Assembly (NCBI GenBank): GCA_003150405.1
Contig: QAMM01000006.1
Coordinates: 1 to 64,000 of the forward strand
Direction: 5' to 3'
Length of the DNA stretch: 64,000 nucleotides
From: Clostridiales bacterium
Lineage (GTDB): Bacteria > Bacillota > Clostridia > Oscillospirales > Ruminococcaceae
A program made the position numbers and the translations under genes. Below are positions 44,765 through 53,763 of this stretch, one piece after another. How positions within the stretch are numbered: the stretch's first letter is position 1; each line of letters begins with the position of its first letter. A model generated the notes under the pieces. That model saw only the letters and a list, made by a program, of their open reading frames with translations. It made no database searches and was not told the DNA's origin.

Positions 44765-44795
44765 AAAAACGGCCTCCAATGCGGAGGCCGTTTTT
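44765..44795. terminator. Bidirectional terminator between the HD gene and sigG
   Basis: 13-bp perfect stem AAAAACGGCCTCC/GGAGGCCGTTTTT with a 5-base loop. The 200 bases before it (44559-44764) hold no recognisable gene. Confidence 0.85.
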
Positions 44796-44842
44796 GATTT
44801 GCGTTGTCAATCCAACACTAGGCATGCTATAATAAAGGCCGG

Positions 44843-45613
44843 TTAAAGCTGCCCTTTAATGCGGTCGAGCGCGCTTTTTTCAAGCCTTGATACCTGCGCC
44901 TGGGAAATGCCGATTTCATTTGCCACTTCTACCTGGGTTTTGCCGCCGAAAAAGCGCAGGGACAGGATTCGCTTTTCCCTCGGTGCAAGCTGGCTGATAG
45001 CTTCTTTGAGCGCAATTTCTTCCAGCCATCCGCGATCGTCGCTTTTGTCGCTGACCTGATCCATTACATAGATGGTATCCCCGCCGTCCGAGTAAATTGG
45101 CTCGTTGAGCGAGACCGGGTCGACAATGGCCTCCAGCGCCAGCACGACCTCGTGTTTCGGCAGATCCAGTTCTTTGGCAATTTCTTCTACCGTCGGCTCC
45201 CGCTGGCTTTTGCCCATCAGCCGCTCTTTGGCCTGCATGGCCTTGTAGGCAATGTCCTTGAGCGAGCGGCTTACCCGGACCGAGTTGTTGTCCCGCAGGT
45301 AGCGGCGGATTTCCCCCAAAATCATCGGGACGGCATAGGTGGAAAAACGGACGGAATGGGATAAATCGAAGTGATCAATCGCCTTGATGAGCCCAATGCA
45401 GCCCACCTGAAACAAATCGTCGAGGTTTTCGCCCCGGTTTGTAAACCGCTGGATGACGCTCAGCACCAGCCGCAGGTTACCGTTTATGAGCTGCTCGCGC
45501 GCGTTTTTGTCGCCCTCTTTGGTACGGGCCAGCAGCTCCATTTTTTCTTTTTCTTTGAGCACCTTGAGTTTTGCGGTGTTCACACCGCAGATTTCAACTT
45601 TGTTTAACAGCAC
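44843..45613 (-). CDS. sigG: RNA polymerase sigma-G factor, forespore specific
   Basis: A 256-residue sigma factor for late forespore genes. It starts with the family-defining NKVEICGVNTAKLKVL (the sequence bound by anti-sigma factors), then region 2 (NGNLRLVLSVIQRFTNRGEN, DDLFQVGCIGLIKAIDHFDL), region 3 (REPTVEEIAKELDLPKHEVV) and region 4 (LAPREKRILSLRFFGGKTQV, EVANEIGISQAQVSRLEKSA). The start is GTG 45613 with AAGGGG upstream. In Bacillus it lies right after sigE; here about 3.6 kb of sugar genes separates them on the same strand. Confidence 0.96.
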   Translation of the reverse strand: MLLNKVEICGVNTAKLKVLKEKEKMELLARTKEGDKNAREQLINGNLRLVLSVIQRFTNRGENLDDLFQVGCIGLIKAIDHFDLSHSVRFSTYAVPMILGEIRRYLRDNNSVRVSRSLKDIAYKAMQAKERLMGKSQREPTVEEIAKELDLPKHEVVLALEAIVDPVSLNEPIYSDGGDTIYVMDQVSDKSDDRGWLEEIALKEAISQLAPREKRILSLRFFGGKTQVEVANEIGISQAQVSRLEKSALDRIKGQL

Positions 45614-45722
45614 ATCCGCCCGCCCCTTACTGTGTATTGATTGGAACCATTACAAGTATGAACCTAAAAAATTGTTTCAATACATCGGGCAAACATTTCC
45701 AAAAAATGAAAGGATCTTTGTT

Positions 45723-47282
45723 ATGATTCATCCGGTCGTCCTTCGTATAAATGGAAAAAAGCAGGAAACAGCCGCAGAAACCGGCATCCTTCTTTCCGAA
45801 CTGATCCGTCAAAACCAAATTGCGCTGCCCATGCCCTGCGCAGGTAACCACACCTGCGGCAAGTGCAAGGTCAAAGCGTCGGGGGCGCTCAGCCCTATGA
45901 CGGCGCAGGAGCGGGCATTTTTGTCGGAGCGGGAGATTGCCTCCGGCGTCCGTCTTGCCTGCTTTGCAGCGGTTGAAGGAGCCTGTGAATTGGCGGTGGA
46001 TACCGGCGATGCCGGCAGCCAAATCCAGTCCTCCGCCGTTTTTGCGGAGTTTCCCATCGATCCTCCAGTCAAAGCGGGGTGCGGCCTTGCTGTAGATATT
46101 GGCACCACCACTGTGGTCGCTTATCTCTATGATTTGGCGGATGGCAAACTGTTGGGCGTCCAGAGCGGGATGAACGCCCAGCGCGGCTTTGGCGGCGATG
46201 TGATTTCCCGCATCAATTACAGCAACGAACACGGGCTGGAACCGCTTCAGGCCGCCATTATAGAGCAAATCAGGCAGCAGGCGGCGGACGCGCTTGCCGC
46301 CTGTGGGAAATCCCTTGCCGATCTGCGCTCCGCCGTGATCACCGGCAATACCACCATGCTGCACCTGCTCGCCGGGCTGAATCCCTATGGCATAGCAGTT
46401 TCCCCCTTTACTCCGGTCAGCCTGTTCGGAACCGAACTTTCCCCGGAGATTTTGAGCTTTCCTTCGGCGCGCGTCTATCTGCCCCGGTGTATCAGCTCCT
46501 ATGTCGGGGCGGATATCACCTGTTCCATCCTTGCGAGCGACATGATGGAGCAGCAGACCGCCCTTCTCATCGACCTTGGCACCAACGGAGAGATGGCACT
46601 GCGTTATCAGGGCCGTCTCTACTGCTGCTCCACTGCCGCCGGTCCGGCATTTGAAGGCGCCGGAATGCAGATGGGCATGACCGCCGTAGACGGATCCATC
46701 CACAAGGTCTGGATGGCAGACGGCGAACTCCGCTATACGGTGCTTGGCGGAGGCTCCGCAGCGGGCATCTGCGGCTCCGGCGTCATCGACGCGGTCAGCA
46801 TCTTTGTCAAAGCCGGTCTGATTGACGATACCGGACGCATCGAAGAAGAAGCGGAAGGTTACAGCCGTTTCGGAACCGAGTTTGACGGCTTCCCGGCGCT
46901 GAAAATCGGGGAGAGCGGGGTGCTCATCACCCAGCAGGATGTCCGCAAGCTCCAGCTTGCCAAATCTGCGATTGCGGCGGGCGTCCTGACTCTGCTGTCG
47001 GAATCCGGCTGTGCGCTGGAAGAAATTGAAACGCTGTACCTCGCGGGCGGCTTCGGCAGCTACGTCGACATTCACTCCGCCTCCGGCATCGGCCTGGTGC
47101 CGAAAGCGCTGGTGCCAAAGGTGAAGGTCATCGGCAACGGCGCTGGTGCCGGAGCGTCCATGCTGCTGCTCAGCCGTGCCGCTGCGGAACGGGAAGAGGA
47201 GATCGCCGCCTGCGCCGGAGAAATCGGCCTTTCTGCAAACCCTACTTTTATGGATCATTACGTGGAACAGATGATGTTTTAG
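45723..47282 (+). CDS. [2Fe-2S] ferredoxin-ASKHA protein (DUF4445, RACo-like)
   Basis: A 519-residue protein. The N-terminal ferredoxin domain (about 1-95) holds the cluster ligands in PCAGNHTCGKCKV and a later Cys in RLACFA. The large C-terminal DUF4445 part has an ASKHA start AVDIGTTTVVAYLYDL, AVITGNTTMLHLLAGL, IDLGTNGEMAL, STAAGPAFEGAGMQMGM and YLAGGFGSYVD. Such proteins reductively reactivate corrinoid methyltransferase proteins using ATP. No corrinoid protein or methyltransferase is nearby, so the partner is unknown. AAAGGATC lies upstream of ATG 45723; the frame extends farther left but overlaps sigG without a start site. Confidence 0.88.
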   Translation: MIHPVVLRINGKKQETAAETGILLSELIRQNQIALPMPCAGNHTCGKCKVKASGALSPMTAQERAFLSEREIASGVRLACFAAVEGACELAVDTGDAGSQIQSSAVFAEFPIDPPVKAGCGLAVDIGTTTVVAYLYDLADGKLLGVQSGMNAQRGFGGDVISRINYSNEHGLEPLQAAIIEQIRQQAADALAACGKSLADLRSAVITGNTTMLHLLAGLNPYGIAVSPFTPVSLFGTELSPEILSFPSARVYLPRCISSYVGADITCSILASDMMEQQTALLIDLGTNGEMALRYQGRLYCCSTAAGPAFEGAGMQMGMTAVDGSIHKVWMADGELRYTVLGGGSAAGICGSGVIDAVSIFVKAGLIDDTGRIEEEAEGYSRFGTEFDGFPALKIGESGVLITQQDVRKLQLAKSAIAAGVLTLLSESGCALEEIETLYLAGGFGSYVDIHSASGIGLVPKALVPKVKVIGNGAGAGASMLLLSRAAAEREEEIAACAGEIGLSANPTFMDHYVEQMMF

Positions 47283-47321
47283 CGCAGCAAAATATTTGTT
47301 GCCCGCTTTGTCCGCTTCCTA

Positions 47322-47350
47322 TTGATTTCAAAGGGTGTATGGTGTAAAAT
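47322..47350 (+). promoter_or_regulatory. Promoter of the araBD-fsa genes
   Basis: -35 TTGATT (47322-47327), 17-base spacer, -10 TAAAAT (47345-47350). Confidence 0.65.
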
Positions 47351-47359
47351 AAAATAGAA

Positions 47360-47398
47360 TTTGACCGGCCTGTACGCGTGATTCAGCAGCCGGTCAAA
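47360..47398 (+). promoter_or_regulatory. Candidate operator: 10-bp inverted repeat in the araB leader
   Basis: Perfect arms TTTGACCGGC (47360-47369) and GCCGGTCAAA (47389-47398), 19 bases apart and just downstream of the promoter start. It can be a repressor site or an RNA hairpin. The regulator is not in the window. Confidence 0.55.
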
Positions 47399-47428
47399 CA
47401 AGTACTTGGCATTGAAAAGGAGATTATC

Positions 47429-49102
47429 ATGGGAAAATATGCAATAGGCGTTGACTTTGGCACCTTGTCGGGCCGCGCTGTTCTGGTCGATGTTCAGACA
47501 GGCGAGGAACTCGCCTCCAGTACCTTCGAATATCCCCATGCAGTTATGGATGAAGCCCTGCCGGACGGCACCAAACTTGGTCCGGACTGGGCGCTGGAGC
47601 ACCCGCAGGATTATCTGGATGTTTTTGCCCACACCATTCCTGCTGTTCTGGCGGAAACCCGTGTTGCGCCGGAAGATGTCATCGGCGTCGGCGTTGATTT
47701 CACCGCCTGCACCGTGCTGCCCACCAAGCTGGATGGCACCCCGCTCTGCTTCTTGGAGCAGTTTAAATCCAATCCACATGCTTATGTGAAGCTCTGGAAG
47801 CACCACGCCGCGCAGGATAAGGCGAACAAGCTCAATGAAATTGCCGCCGCCCGCGGCGAAAAATGGCTTTCCCGTTACGGCGGAAAAATCTCCTCCGAAT
47901 GGGTTATCCCCAAAATTTGGCAGATACTCGACGAAGCGCCGGAAATTTATGACGCTATGGACTGCTTCATCGAAGCGACCGACTGGGTCATCTGGCAGCT
48001 CACCGGCCATAAAACCCGCAATAGCTGTACCGCTGGCTATAAAGCCATCTGGCATAAACGGGACGGCTATCCGTCTGACGATTTCTTCAAAGCGCTCGAT
48101 CCGCGCCTTGAACATGTTGTCGATGAAAAGCTCAGCCGTACCATTACACCGCTCGGCCAAAAAGCGGGCGAGCTGACCGAGGAAGCGGCCAAGCTCACCG
48201 GGCTTTGCCCCGGCACCGCCGTTGCAGTCGGCAACGTCGACGCGCATGTTTGCGTCCCCGCAGTTAAAATTGACGGTCCCGGCAAAATGCTTGCCATCAT
48301 GGGCACTTCCACCTGCCATATGCTGCTCGGCACCGAGGAAAAACAGGTCCCCGGCATGTGCGGCGTTGTAGAGGACGGCATTCTGCCTGGCTTCTACGGC
48401 TACGAGGCCGGCCAGAGCTGCGTTGGCGATCATTTCGCCTGGTTCATTGACAACTGCCTGACCGCAGAATATGTCGCAGACGCCAAAGCAAAAGGCGTCA
48501 ATATCCATAAATATCTCCGCGAAAAGGCGGAAAAACTCCGTCCGGGCGAAAGCGGCCTGGTTGCACTCGACTGGTGGAACGGCAACCGCTCGGTACTGGT
48601 TGATGTTGACCTTACCGGCGTTATGCTTGGCATGACGTTGCTCACTAAGCCGGAGGAGATTTACCGCGCTCTCATCGAGGCCACCGCTTATGGTACCCGT
48701 ACCATCATTGAGACCTTCCGCAAGAGCGGCGTCCCGGTTTACGAGTTCTACGCGGCGGGCGGAATTGCGGAAAAAGACCCCATGACTATGCAGATTTACG
48801 CCGATATTATCAACATGCCCATCCATATTTCCGGCAGCTCGCAGGGCCCGGCCCTCGGCTCCGCCATCTTCGGCGCAGTAGCAGCCGGCAAGGAACGCGG
48901 CGGCTATGACAGCATTTTTGAAGCATCCGCCGTCATGGGCAAGCTCAAGGATACCGTCTACACCCCTATCCCGGAAAATGTCGCTATTTATGACCGCCTC
49001 TTTGCGGAGTATAAAAAACTCCATGACTATTTTGGCCGCGGCGCAAATGACGTTATGAAGCGCCTGAAAGCAATCAAAAAAGAGGTCGTTCTGGGTAAAT
49101 AA
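47429..49102 (+). CDS. araB: L-ribulokinase
   Basis: A 557-residue FGGY-family kinase that phosphorylates L-ribulose to L-ribulose 5-phosphate. Visible motifs: [17 protein letters not shown] (phosphate loop typical of AraB), [46 protein letters not shown] and the C-terminal [18 protein letters not shown] of the ATP site. AAAAGGAG precedes ATG 47429. It is followed after 16 bases by araD. No araA is present in the window, so L-arabinose isomerase must be elsewhere or the substrate is L-ribulose itself. Confidence 0.95.
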   Translation: MGKYAIGVDFGTLSGRAVLVDVQTGEELASSTFEYPHAVMDEALPDGTKLGPDWALEHPQDYLDVFAHTIPAVLAETRVAPEDVIGVGVDFTACTVLPTKLDGTPLCFLEQFKSNPHAYVKLWKHHAAQDKANKLNEIAAARGEKWLSRYGGKISSEWVIPKIWQILDEAPEIYDAMDCFIEATDWVIWQLTGHKTRNSCTAGYKAIWHKRDGYPSDDFFKALDPRLEHVVDEKLSRTITPLGQKAGELTEEAAKLTGLCPGTAVAVGNVDAHVCVPAVKIDGPGKMLAIMGTSTCHMLLGTEEKQVPGMCGVVEDGILPGFYGYEAGQSCVGDHFAWFIDNCLTAEYVADAKAKGVNIHKYLREKAEKLRPGESGLVALDWWNGNRSVLVDVDLTGVMLGMTLLTKPEEIYRALIEATAYGTRTIIETFRKSGVPVYEFYAAGGIAEKDPMTMQIYADIINMPIHISGSSQGPALGSAIFGAVAAGKERGGYDSIFEASAVMGKLKDTVYTPIPENVAIYDRLFAEYKKLHDYFGRGANDVMKRLKAIKKEVVLGK

Positions 49103-49118
49103 AGGCGGAGGTATCGAC

Positions 49119-49814
49119 ATGCTGGAACAACTGAAAGAACAGGTTTACCGTGCAAATATGCTGCTTCCGGAGCATCGTCTCATCACCTTTACATGGGGTA
49201 ATGTCTCCGGAATTGACCGCGCACAGGGCTTGATTGTCATCAAGCCGAGCGGCGTGGATTATGACAAGATGACCCCGGAGGATATGGTCGTCCTTGACCT
49301 CGCCGGGAATAAGGTGGAGGGTAAACTCAACCCTTCGTCGGATACCGACACCCACCTCGAATTTTACCGCAATTTCCCGAACATCGGCGGTGTTGTCCAT
49401 ACCCATTCCCGCTGGGCTACCATCTGGGCGCAGGCGGGTAGGGGAATCCCGGCCTACGGCACCACTCAAGGGGATTACTTCTATGGCGAAATTCCCTGCA
49501 CCCGTTCCATGACCCCGGAGGAGATTGCAGGTGACTACGAACTCAACACCGGCAAGGTGATTGTGGAGCGGTTCCAGGAGTTGGATCCGGACAGCATCCC
49601 CGCCGTTCTTGTCAAAAGTCATGGTCCGTTTACCTGGGGCAAAGATGCCTTTGACGCCGTTCACAACGCCGTTGTGCTGGAGGAGGTCGCCATGATGGCA
49701 TGGCACACCGAAATGCTCCGCGGCGCAGTTACCACCCCCATGCAGCAGGAGCTTCTGGACAAGCACTTCCTGCGCAAGCACGGGCCGGGCGCCTATTACG
49801 GCCAGGCCAAATAA
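49119..49814 (+). CDS. araD: L-ribulose-5-phosphate 4-epimerase
   Basis: A 231-residue class II aldolase-fold epimerase giving D-xylulose 5-phosphate. Zinc and catalytic residues are in [10 protein letters not shown] (Gly-Asn), [38 protein letters not shown] (two His ligands) and, near the end, [10 protein letters not shown] with the third His. GGCGGAGG precedes ATG 49119. It sits 16 bases after araB, an operon that links L-arabinose use to the pentose phosphate pathway. Confidence 0.96.
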   Translation: MLEQLKEQVYRANMLLPEHRLITFTWGNVSGIDRAQGLIVIKPSGVDYDKMTPEDMVVLDLAGNKVEGKLNPSSDTDTHLEFYRNFPNIGGVVHTHSRWATIWAQAGRGIPAYGTTQGDYFYGEIPCTRSMTPEEIAGDYELNTGKVIVERFQELDPDSIPAVLVKSHGPFTWGKDAFDAVHNAVVLEEVAMMAWHTEMLRGAVTTPMQQELLDKHFLRKHGPGAYYGQAK

Positions 49815-49902
49815 CCTCTCGGCTGGAAAGCCGCTGCTTTTGTGAGACTTGCGCCGAACGGCGCAGCTTAATAAATTCACCAGATGAAAGGATGTCACCA
49901 CT

Positions 49903-50550
49903 ATGAAACTGTTCGTTGATACCGCGAATGTAGACGACATTAGAGAAGCCAACGATCTTGGCGTTATCTGCGGCGTCACCACCAATCCGTCCCTGATTGC
50001 AAAAGAGGGCAGGGATTTTGTTGAGGTCGTCAAAGAGATTACCGAAATTGTCGACGGTCCAATTTCTGCGGAAGTCATCTCCCTTGAAGCTCCGAAAATG
50101 GTTGAGGAAGCTCTTGAGCTTGCCAAAATCCATAAAAACATCGTCATCAAAATCCCAATGTGCGCCGAGGGCTTGAAGGCGGTTAAACAGCTCACCGCAA
50201 AGGGTATTAAAACCAATGTTACCCTTATCTTCTCCGCGGCTCAGGCGTTGCTTGCTGCAAGAGCGGGCGCTACCTATGTCAGCCCGTTCCTCGGCCGTCT
50301 GGATGACATCGGTTCCACCGGCATGATTCTCATTGAGGACATCGCTCAGATCTTCGCTATGCATGAGATCCCGACCGAAATCATCGCCGCTTCCATCCGC
50401 AACCCGATCCATGTTATCGACGCTGCAAAAGCTGGCTGTGACATTGCAACGGTTCCGTATGGCGTCATCAAACAGATGATCGGTCATCCGCTCACCACCT
50501 CTGGTATCGAGCGTTTCCTCAAAGACTGGGAAGGCGTTCCGAAGAAATAA
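49903..50550 (+). CDS. fsa: Transaldolase / fructose-6-phosphate aldolase (TalC/FSA family)
   Basis: A 215-residue small transaldolase of the FSA/TalC type. It starts [16 protein letters not shown] with [13 protein letters not shown]; the Schiff-base Lys is in [15 protein letters not shown], and [20 protein letters not shown] and [11 protein letters not shown] follow. Whether it is a transaldolase or a fructose-6-phosphate aldolase cannot be decided by eye; linkage to araBD favours a transaldolase role in handling xylulose 5-phosphate products. AAAGGATG lies upstream of ATG 49903. Codon use is strongly biased, suggesting high expression. Confidence 0.92.
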   Translation: MKLFVDTANVDDIREANDLGVICGVTTNPSLIAKEGRDFVEVVKEITEIVDGPISAEVISLEAPKMVEEALELAKIHKNIVIKIPMCAEGLKAVKQLTAKGIKTNVTLIFSAAQALLAARAGATYVSPFLGRLDDIGSTGMILIEDIAQIFAMHEIPTEIIAASIRNPIHVIDAAKAGCDIATVPYGVIKQMIGHPLTTSGIERFLKDWEGVPKK

Positions 50551-50565
50551 ACCAAAGGGCTTATA

Positions 50566-50600
50566 AAAACGCTGTGCAATTTGCACAGCGTTTTTTCTTT
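50566..50600 (+). terminator. Terminator of the araBD-fsa operon
   Basis: 14-bp stem AAAACGCTGTGCAA/TTGCACAGCGTTTT with TTCTTTTTT tail, 15 bases after the fsa stop codon. Confidence 0.9.
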
Positions 50601-50711
50601 TTTTGAAATTTCCAGCGGCAGCGTGAATTCCTTAATATTGCGCTGCGTTAGAAACCATAGACGTTAAAAATAAAAAACGCTGATTTAGAGAGCGTTGTTT
50701 TGAGAAAACAT

Positions 50712-50737
50712 TGAGGGACGGCGGTAGCCGTCCCTCA
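50712..50737. terminator. Terminator downstream of the secA-DUF6506 gene series
   Basis: 10-bp perfect stem TGAGGGACGG/CCGTCCCTCA with 6-base loop. The minus strand continues with TTTTCTCAAAAC and the plus with AAAAATATTT. A smaller AAAACGCT/AGCGTTGTTTT hairpin lies at about 50673-50701. Confidence 0.7.
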
Positions 50738-50790
50738 AAAATATTTCTTATTTCACTGTGCACTTTCGCCGACGGTGTTTGACTGGTCTG

Positions 50791-51078
50791 CTACGACTTG
50801 GAAAAGGTTTTACGGTAGAGCGCCTCCTGTTCCGGCAGATGGGTAACAAATCCAACTGGAATTTTATTCCGGGTCGCTTCTATGATCTTTTTTGCGCCAA
50901 TTTCACCAAATGCCCCGCAGAGCTCAATACAGCCAATACCATTTTGGCATAACTCCTTGGCGACTGTGCACGCCTGCTCAATGGTGGATACCCCTACCAT
51001 TTGGGCATTCCCGCTTTGGATTTCCGCCCGGTCAAGCTCTGGGTTAAAATCCCCCATAATGAGAAATGCAAATTTCAT
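50791..51078 (-). CDS. DUF6506 family protein, 95 aa
   Basis: A small soluble alpha/beta protein. The pattern MKFAFLIMGDFNPELDRAEI followed by VGVSTIEQACTVAKELCQNG and IELCGAFGEIGAKKI, with a final KIPVGFVTHLP, matches DUF6506, a family of unknown function whose Cys-Gly segment (ELCGAFG) is conserved. It follows mltG by 29 bases and may be the last gene of that message. Confidence 0.7.
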   Translation of the reverse strand: MKFAFLIMGDFNPELDRAEIQSGNAQMVGVSTIEQACTVAKELCQNGIGCIELCGAFGEIGAKKIIEATRNKIPVGFVTHLPEQEALYRKTFSKS

Positions 51079-51107
51079 CGGAATCCTTACCTTTCACAGA
51101 CAAGAGC

Positions 51108-52106
51108 TTAAAGCGTCGTATCCGGCGCAATGCCCGCCTTTTCACAGTTTGCCTGGTGTTCCTCATAGGTCGCGGCAAAATAGGTTGTCCCATCCTTGCC
51201 GGTGACAAAATACAGGTAATTGGTGTTCGCCGGATTCAGTGCCGCGTTGATAGCATTGCCGCCCGGGTTGCAGATAGCCCCCGCCGGAAGAGCCGCGCAT
51301 TTGTTGGTGTTATAAGAGGCGTTGTAGCGGTTGATATCCCCGCTGATAAACGGTTTGATATAGTTCTCCACATAGACAATCGTCGCATCCACCTGCAGCT
51401 TCATCCCACTGTTGAGCCGATTGTAGATAACCGACGCTACCAACGGCATATCTGCGGATTTGTTGACCTCCCGTTCGATAATCGAAGCTACCGTCAGGGT
51501 CTGATCAATGCTGTAACTGCCGTATCCACGGGTAATGTGCCGTTTGGCCTCGTTTAAAAAGACACGGATGACCTGTTCAGGCTCAGCGTCTAGGTAAAAG
51601 TCGTATGTATTGGGGTAGAGGTAGCCCTCCAGTTTAAAGCAGCGGTTTCCATCCCCGGTCGTTCCCATATTGGTGATAAAGGAGTAGTTGCTGTAATCCA
51701 TTGAATTCATTGCCGCAAACAGCTCCGCCGCGGTGCAAACGCCGTTTTGTTCCAGCTTGGTAAAGACCTGCGCCACAGTATAGCCCTCCGGAATTGTCAC
51801 CCGCACCGTTTGAGGTGGCTCAGGTTCGGAACTGGAGGTGGTGCTGCCGGTATTTCCGCCGGAGGTCCCGCTCTGTTGGCCACCGGAACCCTGCCCGTCC
51901 TGCTGTGAGGTGTCTCCGCTATCGTTGGAAAGATCGGAAGATTCAGAGGAATCGTTGTCCGGGACGGCGAGCATGGCGTAATATTCGGTCATGCGGGATT
52001 TCGGTTCCACCGCACGGGCTGTTTCGGAGTCTGTTTCGTTGTTTCCGCAGCTCGTCAAAGCGAGACAACAGATTGCTGTTAATAGTGCAAATATGCGTTT
52101 CTTCAT
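51108..52106 (-). CDS. mltG: Endolytic murein transglycosylase MltG, lipoprotein form
   Basis: A 332-residue cell wall lytic enzyme that cuts nascent glycan strands. It begins with a lipoprotein signal (MKKRIFALLTAICCLALTSC; lipobox LALTSC), followed by a Ser/Gly/Asn-rich linker (about 45-95). The YceG-like domain includes VRVTIPEGYTVAQVFTKLEQ, FKLEGYLYPNTYDF and the catalytic ASIIEREVN (Glu) with ALPAGAICNPGGNAINAALN. Most MltG proteins have a transmembrane helix instead of a lipid anchor. AAGGAGTGA precedes ATG 52106. Confidence 0.92.
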   Translation of the reverse strand: MKKRIFALLTAICCLALTSCGNNETDSETARAVEPKSRMTEYYAMLAVPDNDSSESSDLSNDSGDTSQQDGQGSGGQQSGTSGGNTGSTTSSSEPEPPQTVRVTIPEGYTVAQVFTKLEQNGVCTAAELFAAMNSMDYSNYSFITNMGTTGDGNRCFKLEGYLYPNTYDFYLDAEPEQVIRVFLNEAKRHITRGYGSYSIDQTLTVASIIEREVNKSADMPLVASVIYNRLNSGMKLQVDATIVYVENYIKPFISGDINRYNASYNTNKCAALPAGAICNPGGNAINAALNPANTNYLYFVTGKDGTTYFAATYEEHQANCEKAGIAPDTTL

Positions 52107-52205
52107 CCAATCACTCCTTAGCTCACTTGGCTCACAGAGAAGGGAAATGCCGCGGCAAAGCAAACAAATCTCGGTTTGCTCCAGGATTTGAAGAGCTTTT
52201 GTCTA

Positions 52206-52586
52206 TTAATAACGAATAGCCACAAACAGGTCGCCTAAAACCGGAAGCGGTTTGATATGCCCTTCACAAGTGGCAATAATGCCGTAAACCATAAAAAAGA
52301 GGCTCAGCGCGCTCAGGGCAAGGTTGACAATCCCCGCAATAAAACCCAGGTGGATGATACCAAAGACCAGCGAAAACATGCTTGTTACAAATCCCACCAC
52401 AATTTCAAAAAGAAACAGCAGCAATCCCTGGTTTGCATGGTATTTGACATACCGCGACTGCGGCTTGGCCACCAGCGGGATGACAAACAAAAATCCAATG
52501 TAGCAGAGAATGCACAAAAACTTGTTTTCCCGCACATCGCTTGGATCCGGAATAAAGGTCGGTTTTTCGCCAAATGGATGATTCAT
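52206..52586 (-). CDS. DUF4870 (Tic20-like) membrane protein
   Basis: A 126-residue protein with three to four helices. Features of DUF4870: ENKFLCILCYIGFLFVIPLV, SRYVKYHANQGLLLFLFEIV and GIIATCEGHIKPLPVLGD. Function unknown. AAGGAG lies before ATG 52586, and the gene starts 15 bases after pheA. Confidence 0.82.
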   Translation of the reverse strand: MNHPFGEKPTFIPDPSDVRENKFLCILCYIGFLFVIPLVAKPQSRYVKYHANQGLLLFLFEIVVGFVTSMFSLVFGIIHLGFIAGIVNLALSALSLFFMVYGIIATCEGHIKPLPVLGDLFVAIRY

Positions 52587-52601
52587 TGCGCAATCTCCTT
52601 T

Positions 52602-53744
52602 TTAACCGTCAATCTCTTTGTAATTCCCTAAAAATTTAAAAGCGTCATACTCGCTTTCTAAATGGCTAATCAGCGCAAGCACTTCCGGATTTCGCAGGTT
52701 GCCTACCAAGTCGATGTAAAAAATAACATCAAAGTTTTTGTTTCCAATCGGCTTGGATTCAATTTTGGTCATATCCACTCCAGCCGCCGCAAAAACGGTG
52801 AGCAGCCGGTATAAGCTGTTTGGCTGGTTGGGAATTGCCACCGCAATCGACACCATGTCGGCGTCCTTGTGGAGCTGCATCTGCTTGGAAATACACATGA
52901 AACGGGTGTAATTCTCCTCGGTGTTCTGAATGCCCCGTTCCAAAATCTCCAGACCGTACCGTTCCGCCGCCAGCACCGAACTAATTGCCGCCGCCGGCTC
53001 GCTGGAATCCCGCACAAACCTTGCCGCCATTGCTGTGTTCGGGTATTCGCAGGGCTGCTTGTCCGGGTGGCGCTCAAACCAGCCGGAGCACTGCCGCAGC
53101 GCCTGCTCATGGGAGTAAACCTTTTTTACCCGCTCCAGCCGAGTGCCCGACTTTGCAGCAAGACAATGCTCTACCTTGACCTTAATGCCGTGGTTGATGA
53201 AAAAGTCGTACTTTTTCATCAGGCTGTAAACCGGAGCGACCGAGCCTGCGTTGGAATTGTCCACCGGCAGCAGCCCGCAGGCCACATCGCCGCGCTGTAC
53301 GGCCTCAAAAACATCCTCAAACTCCCGGTAAAAGGTTACATCGCCGTCCGGGAACAGGGTGGAGGCTGCAATGTGGGAATAAGCGCCCTCGGTGCCTTGG
53401 CAGGCAATTTTCGGACAGCTGGAGCCAGCCGCTTCCGGCTGTGCCAGCACCTCCTGAATCTGCTTCACAACCGGACCCAGCTCTGCAATCTGCCGCTTCT
53501 GCTGGATTTTGGAAAGCTCCATCAGGGTGGTAAACAGCACTTTCGAACAGTTTGCAAGCTCTTTCGGGCTTTTTTCCGCCACCCGTTCAATGATTTGGTT
53601 TTCCCGTTCCGGATGAAAGATGGGCAGGTGCTGTTCTTTTTTATATTGGGCTACGTCCCGTACAATCTGCATCCGCTGTTCAAACAACATAAGCAGTTCT
53701 GTATCAATCCGGTCAATCTGCTCCCGCAGTGAGGACAGGTTCAT
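52602..53744 (-). CDS. pheA: Bifunctional chorismate mutase / prephenate dehydratase
   Basis: A 380-residue enzyme making phenylpyruvate for phenylalanine. Residues 1-85 are an AroQ chorismate mutase (LREQIDRIDTELLMLFEQRM, ISxxVAQYKKE-like segment). The prephenate dehydratase part has ACQGTEGAYSHIAAS, GLLPVDNSNAGSVAPVY and the catalytic ENYTRFMCIS (Thr-Arg-Phe). The ACT domain near the end keeps the Phe-binding ESKP (normally ESRP) and NSLYRLLTVFAAAGVDMTKI. ATG 53744 is chosen because GGGGGAAG precedes it. It lies 19 bases after secA. No T-box or attenuator was seen. Confidence 0.94.
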   Translation of the reverse strand: MNLSSLREQIDRIDTELLMLFEQRMQIVRDVAQYKKEQHLPIFHPERENQIIERVAEKSPKELANCSKVLFTTLMELSKIQQKRQIAELGPVVKQIQEVLAQPEAAGSSCPKIACQGTEGAYSHIAASTLFPDGDVTFYREFEDVFEAVQRGDVACGLLPVDNSNAGSVAPVYSLMKKYDFFINHGIKVKVEHCLAAKSGTRLERVKKVYSHEQALRQCSGWFERHPDKQPCEYPNTAMAARFVRDSSEPAAAISSVLAAERYGLEILERGIQNTEENYTRFMCISKQMQLHKDADMVSIAVAIPNQPNSLYRLLTVFAAAGVDMTKIESKPIGNKNFDVIFYIDLVGNLRNPEVLALISHLESEYDAFKFLGNYKEIDG

Positions 53745-53763
53745 AATCTGTGCTTCCCCCGAA

